From JAEXNA01 sp050486105 (lineage in GTDB: Bacteria > Vulcanimicrobiota > Xenobia > Xenobiales > JADMJV01): a DNA stretch of 26,185 nucleotides. Positions 22,788 through 26,185 of the stretch are shown here, piece by piece. The first letter of the stretch is position 1. The number at the start of each line of letters is the position of its first letter. Location: the NCBI GenBank assembly GCA_050486105.1, contig JBJHCR010000051.1:1-26185 (forward strand), in the 5' to 3' direction. The notes beneath the pieces were generated by a model. The model had not been told where the DNA came from. It did no database searches and was given only the letters and a program-made list of their open reading frames with translations. The position numbers were made by a program, and so were the translations under genes.

Positions 22788-24390
22788 GGCTCTTCGGCTG
22801 GGTTCCAAAAACGATCGCCGGTCAGCTCCATGTAGAGTCTCATTCCGGTACCTATGGTGCCATTCACTCCAGGGTAGCCGCTAGCGGCATTGCACCAGAA
22901 GAAGTTCTTCCAGGGAGTCTTCGCTTTGAGANNNNNNNNNNGCCCATGTATTCGGGGGTGAGTTGCTGTCCGTAGGCGTGCCCCTTGGGGGCCCAGCAAT
23001 AATCTTCGTTGGTGGTGGGGGAGCCGGCCACATGGAGCGCGATGTGTCGGCGCAGCTCGGGGACATGGTGTTCCTCCACGAGATCGATAAGACGGTCCTC
23101 GACCATCTTTTTTTCCTTGCGATAAGCGCGCATATCGGTTTCTCGCAGTTTTCGGAAGTGATGATAGTCGGCGGCGGTAGCCAACTCCAAAATCTGGCTG
23201 TCCGGGGGGCAGGTTCCTGGTTCAGGGGTGTGCAGGCTGGGAGTGGCCATGAAGAGCCAGGGTTTACTCCAGTCGCCCCGGAGGGCCTCGGACCAGGTTT
23301 GGTTCAGGCACCATTGCTCAAGATGCCAGGTGTTGTGTCGCCCGAAGCCATAGTCTCGCAAGTCGATGCCTTTGATACCCAGGTAGACGGTGACCGCCGT
23401 GCCTGAATATTCATACTCCAGGGAGGGCAGAAAGGACTTCGGAAAACGGTGGCGCCCGATCACTTGGGACATTCTCTGGGGATCCGCGTTGCAGAGAATC
23501 AAGGGCGCCCGGAAACACTTTCCATCCTTGGTGCTCACCGATTCAACCTGGTCACCCCGGACCTGGACTTCCACCACCTCTTGTTCATAGTAGATATGAC
23601 AACCGTCTTGGGAGGTGATGAACTCAACCAGACGATCGATGAAGTGTCGAAAGTGCTTTTTGGGATAGTAAGCCCCGCGATTGTAGCCTGAAAAGAGACC
23701 GTTGTAGGCCAGGATCGAAAGCCTTTCGGGCGGACACATGAAGTTGCCAGAATTGGCAATGAGCACGGCTTGGGCTTCCCTGCTCAACCCACATTCTTCA
23801 AACACTCGCTGCAGAGTTTTCCGGTGGTTGCCGATCAGGGTCGGAAATTGCCATCCTTTGGTGATCACGTCCCACCATCGAATCTTGGCAGGAATGCGTT
23901 TCACTTCAGCCGTCAAGCGCTCCAGAAGGCTGGTGAACTTTTTGACGGGCTCCTCCTGGCCAGGATAGGCGGCTCCGATGTTTACGGCCAGCTTTTCGTA
24001 GCCGCAGGGAATGGCCACCCGCTTCCCATCGGGCAGAATCACGTGGTCGTAACCTTCGGGGTCCAGGGGCTCAAAGAGTATGTCCTTGTCCAAGCCCAGC
24101 TTTTTCAGAAACCGGTGAACGCGCTCTCCTTCCCCACAACCCCATACATAGTGGATTTGGGCACAAAAATGAAAATCTCCCATGCGAAAGGAGTGAACGT
24201 AGCCACCGGGGATGTCGTGGGCTTCCAGCATGGCCACCTTGCGTCCGGATTGAGCAAGTAAGGCCGCCGCGGTGAGAGCCGCCATACCAGTGCCTACGAT
24301 GACCACGTCGTAGACGGGCCGGGATTCGTAAAGGGCATCCTGCTGTCGATGCTGATCCGCGGTGAGGGCTCCAGTGCTGTGGGTCTTCAT
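22784..24390 (-). CDS. Phytoene-desaturase/carotenoid-isomerase (RetSat-like) FAD oxidoreductase, crossed by an assembly gap
   Basis: About 530 residues. The N-terminal FAD site is VVIVGTGMAALTAAALLAQS, then LEAHDIPGGYVHSF. The middle contains PDGKRVAIPCGYEKLAV, NSGNFMCPPERLSILAYNG and YYPKKHFRHFIDRLVEFI. The C-terminus reads TPWKNFFWCNAASGYPGVNG and IGTGMRLYMELTGDRFW, typical of the CrtISO/all-trans-retinol-saturase branch of the phytoene-desaturase family. The frame breaks at the N run (22932-22941): upstream ends QQLTPEYMG, downstream resumes LKAKTPWK one frame away. A real gap length of 2 modulo 3, instead of 10, would restore a single gene. GGAAG eleven bases upstream of ATG 24390 supports the start. 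Substrate and pathway cannot be told from sequence; no other carotenoid gene lies nearby. Confidence 0.85.
22932..22941. other. Assembly gap of 10 N inside the carotenoid-isomerase-like gene
   Basis: Exactly 10 N, as in the other gap, so the length is a placeholder. I see no overlap between the two flanks. The codon phase on either side requires a true gap length of 2 modulo 3, and family alignment suggests only a few residues are missing. Confidence 0.85.
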
Positions 24391-24409
24391 CTGAAATAAT
24401 TCTTCCAGG

Positions 24410-24425
24410 GGAACCGTTGGGTTCC
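24410..24425. repeat. Perfect hairpin in the 5' region of the carotenoid-isomerase-like gene
   Basis: GGAACC pairs with GGTTCC around GTTG, a six-base stem with a four-base loop, 20 bases upstream of the start at 24390. It may affect translation or be a protein-binding site. No T run follows. Confidence 0.4.
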
Positions 24426-24490
24426 GGTCGCCTCGGGTGAGCCATTCGTCGTGGAGTTTGATAAACCTCGGTGTTCTGTCTGACGTAAAC

Positions 24491-24678
24491 TTTAACCCGC
24501 TTGATGCGTGAGAAAACCTCGTCTCGCGTCCTCAGAGGGCCCGATTGCTGCGTCGTGATCACCCTTCCGGTGCTCAAATAGGCCCAACTATTATCCGCTC
24601 CTCAGGTCGCTCACTCCTTGCACTCGAACCCCCTGAGAACACGATACTTCGGCCCCCCCACGCATCAAGCGGGTTTAA
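24491..24678. repeat. 188-bp element bounded by 20-bp inverted repeats (possible MITE)
   Basis: The left end, 24491-24510, and the reverse complement of the right end, 24659-24678, agree at 19 of 20 bases (TTTAACCCGC against TTAAACCCGC, then TTGATGCGTG in both). The interior, 148 bases, has no open gene but contains a second nested repeat (CTCAGG at 24601-24606 with CCTGAG at 24632-24637). It lies three bases from the IS4-family element. The ends do not match that element, so another transposase would be needed to move it. No clear target duplication is seen. Confidence 0.5.
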
Positions 24679-24681
24679 TTC

Positions 24682-24705
24682 CAATGCCCATGAATTAAGC
24701 GATCC
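24682..24705. repeat. Left terminal inverted repeat of the IS
   Basis: Starts CAATGCCCATGAATTAAGCG and contains the transposase stop codon. It pairs with the right end at 26162-26185. Confidence 0.8.
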
Positions 24706-26089
24706 TTTGGAGCTGAACAGCGTTTCGTAATATTGGTGGTAGCTCTTTGTCTGAGCTTCGTTTTCTAGGGTATCTCGTCATTTTGATTTTGATTTTTCGA
24801 GGACATCTTCGTCCCCGCCGCTCTCGGAGTACACAGGCGGCGATTTCTCGTAACATCGATTTCATTAAGCGACGTTTGCATTTCTTGGTTTCGAATTGCA
24901 CAACGTAGATGCTTAGGATTTCAATGGTTTCTTGAAAGCTGATTTGAAGTGGCCGGAGCGGCCGATCTGAATTTTCAACAGCGAGACAGATCATGTCCCT
25001 GATGAGGTTATAGATGATGAGTACGCCATAGGCCTCTTGCAATACGCCCTCAGGTTTCTTGCTTCGAAAACTGGTAGGCTGTTTACCCGTTCGGGTTCCG
25101 AGTAGCTGGACTTTGTATTCATCAAAAACCATTTCAGATTCCCACCTATTGTAATAGAGTTCGGCAAGTTCTCTCGCAGGGTACATTTCTGGGTCCAAGA
25201 GATCTGTAAGAAGTCGAATGAGTTCCCCCCCGTTGACGGTGTATGAGATCATCCTCAATGTTAGGCTCGATTTCGAAGAAAAGCCTCTGTTTACCTGACG
25301 TTTCTTGGCATGCTGGCGCGGCTTTACGAGAACGATCTGGTCTCCATTTCCCAGGTCTTTGAGCACCTTAGGCTGCCATTTTTTACTGATACGAGCAAGA
25401 AAGTGGCCACCGACCAATCGACAGTCCCAAAATATCTCATAGGACGGAAATCCACGATCCATGATCAGAAGGTCATCTGAGTTGAGCCTACTTATCATCG
25501 CTCGAGCCGGTTCCCGTTCTCCCGACAAACAGTGATGAAAAGACGCGTCGACGACCTTGTGGCTCGACAACTCCGTCAAAAAAATCGCCAGTAGTTGAGG
25601 GTAGGCTGCTTCGGTTCTGCCAGTTTTTCTGCCAAACTCCTTGTCGTTCGCGGATGTGTCGGCCAATCGAAAGTAGCTTCCATCAACCCCAAGAGTCCGC
25701 AGGTTCTTAAATCTCTCCACATCGTTGGAACGAAGAACACTACTCTCCTGAAAAAGCTGCTTGAGTGGCTCAACCCCCAAACGATCCCTTGCGTGATGTA
25801 AAGCCTCTGGTGTAACTGCTCGAAAGCTCAAATTCGGCTGGCGCTCCCTAATAAAAGCCAAAAGCTGGCGAAACACCCCTGGAATCGATAAGTCACGATA
25901 CAGACCAAGGAAGATGACCAACCACAAGACGAGCTTCGGCTTGAGTGGGCAGTTGCGTTTGTTCTGAGAATTTGTCTCGACAATCGCCCTTTCGGACGCG
26001 GCTACGAGGCTTGGAAAAGCATCGGAGAAAGCTGTAATTATAAAATCTTGCGACTCGACGGCAAGGATTTCTTTCGATGAAAAAGACAT
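24695..26089 (-). CDS. IS4-family DDE transposase
   Basis: The 464-residue transposase has the RNase H-like catalytic triad in order: Asp136 in RTLGVDGSYFRLADT, Asp211 in LLIMDRGFPSYEIF and Glu319 in LYYNRWESEMVFDEYK. That last stretch also fits the IS4 hallmark Y-(2)-R-(3)-E-(6)-K (Tyr312, Arg315, Glu319, Lys326). The spacing and the length are usual for the family, and the frame has no break, so it may be active. The C-terminus is strongly basic. The stop codon, 24695-24697, lies inside the left terminal inverted repeat. Base composition is more AT-rich than the neighbouring genes, as expected of an arriving element. No good ribosome site precedes ATG 26089, which is usual for keeping transposase scarce. 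Confidence 0.93.
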   Translation of the reverse strand: MSFSSKEILAVESQDFIITAFSDAFPSLVAASERAIVETNSQNKRNCPLKPKLVLWLVIFLGLYRDLSIPGVFRQLLAFIRERQPNLSFRAVTPEALHHARDRLGVEPLKQLFQESSVLRSNDVERFKNLRTLGVDGSYFRLADTSANDKEFGRKTGRTEAAYPQLLAIFLTELSSHKVVDASFHHCLSGEREPARAMISRLNSDDLLIMDRGFPSYEIFWDCRLVGGHFLARISKKWQPKVLKDLGNGDQIVLVKPRQHAKKRQVNRGFSSKSSLTLRMISYTVNGGELIRLLTDLLDPEMYPARELAELYYNRWESEMVFDEYKVQLLGTRTGKQPTSFRSKKPEGVLQEAYGVLIIYNLIRDMICLAVENSDRPLRPLQISFQETIEILSIYVVQFETKKCKRRLMKSMLREIAACVLRERRGRRCPRKIKIKMTRYPRKRSSDKELPPILRNAVQLQRIA

Positions 26090-26161
26090 AGTAGCTGGGA
26101 GCCTTTCTTTGGGTGTAAGCTACTTCAAAGATAAGGCTCGCTTTACGAAAAAACCTGCGTA

Positions 26162-26185
26162 GATTTCGCTAATTCATTTGCATTG
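26162..26185. repeat. Right terminal inverted repeat of the IS
   Basis: Reverse complement begins CAATGCAAATGAATTAGCGA, matching the left end with two substitutions and one indel in the first 20 bases. It ends the window. Confidence 0.8.

Larger units (their letters stand above)
24682..26185 (-). mobile_element. IS4-family insertion sequence, apparently complete
   Basis: The left end CAATGCCCATGAATTAAGCG and the reverse complement of the window's last bases, CAATGCAAATGAATTAGCGA, match over about 20 bases with two substitutions and one extra A. They resemble the TAATGCC-GATCAGTTAAG end of E. coli IS4 as I recall it. One transposase gene fills the 1,504-bp interval. The right end coincides exactly with the final base given here, so no target duplication can be checked. 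Confidence 0.85.

Noticed and set aside
1..26185. tRNA, rRNA or CRISPR arrays
   Set aside because: I looked in the intergenic spacers and found no cloverleaf arms with a TTC-type loop, no rRNA-like stretch and no regular repeat-spacer pattern.

Overview
This window looks like part of a metagenome-assembled genome from an uncultured bacterium. It holds two runs of exactly 10 N inside genes, and it ends exactly at the terminal repeat of an insertion sequence. Purine-rich ribosome binding sites, TTG, GTG and ATG starts, a probable lipoprotein and type IV prepilins fit a bacterium, probably with two membranes. I cannot place it in a phylum. The DNA is moderately GC-rich and compact: several genes overlap by 4 to 26 nt, and three convergent pairs share stop-codon bases.

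Layout. 1-3087: a ProX/YbaK-type aminoacyl-tRNA deacylase, formate-tetrahydrofolate ligase (convergent, interrupted by an assembly artefact) and a small probable lipoprotein. 3088-3522: an intergenic stretch with a strikingly G/T-biased tract. 3523-7939: a cytosolic (alpha/alpha)6-barrel glycoside-hydrolase-like protein, an acidic protein of unknown function, and a two-gene operon in which an alanine-rich low-complexity protein is followed by a trigger-factor-like protein with no ribosome-binding domain. 8091-11475: two TPM-domain membrane proteins, a secreted protein, a CsgA-like short-chain dehydrogenase and a small membrane protein. 11568-14025: a three-gene minor pilin operon (PilV/GspI-like, PilW/GspJ-like, PilX-like).

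14078-21319 is the core of the window: a tightly packed operon for a group 3b-type NAD(P)-linked [NiFe] hydrogenase (sulfhydrogenase). The order is hydB (4Fe-4S subunit), a stand-alone cyclic-nucleotide-binding-domain protein, hydG (flavin/2Fe-2S subunit), hydD (small subunit), hydA (large NiFe subunit), a maturation endopeptidase, hypC, hypD and hypE. The predicted electron path is H2 at HydA, then FeS clusters in HydD, then HydG FAD and NAD(P)H, with HydB as the further electron-transfer arm. HypC, HypD and HypE build the Fe(CN)2CO part of the active site, and the endopeptidase trims the HydA tail. hypA, hypB and hypF are not in the window. hydB carries an in-frame TAG at codon 85, and an FNR/CRP-like palindrome lies in the 52-bp gap upstream of the operon.

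21468-24390: two convergent FAD-dependent oxidoreductases, an amine-oxidase/protoporphyrinogen-oxidase-like protein and a carotenoid-isomerase/retinol-saturase-like protein, the latter crossed by the second assembly gap. 24491-24678: a 188-bp sequence bounded by 20-bp inverted repeats (possible MITE). 24682-26185: an apparently complete IS4-family insertion sequence. The most interesting points are the amber codon in hydB, the alanine-rich protein/trigger-factor-like pair, the cyclic-nucleotide-binding protein inside the hydrogenase operon, and the inverted-repeat element beside the IS.
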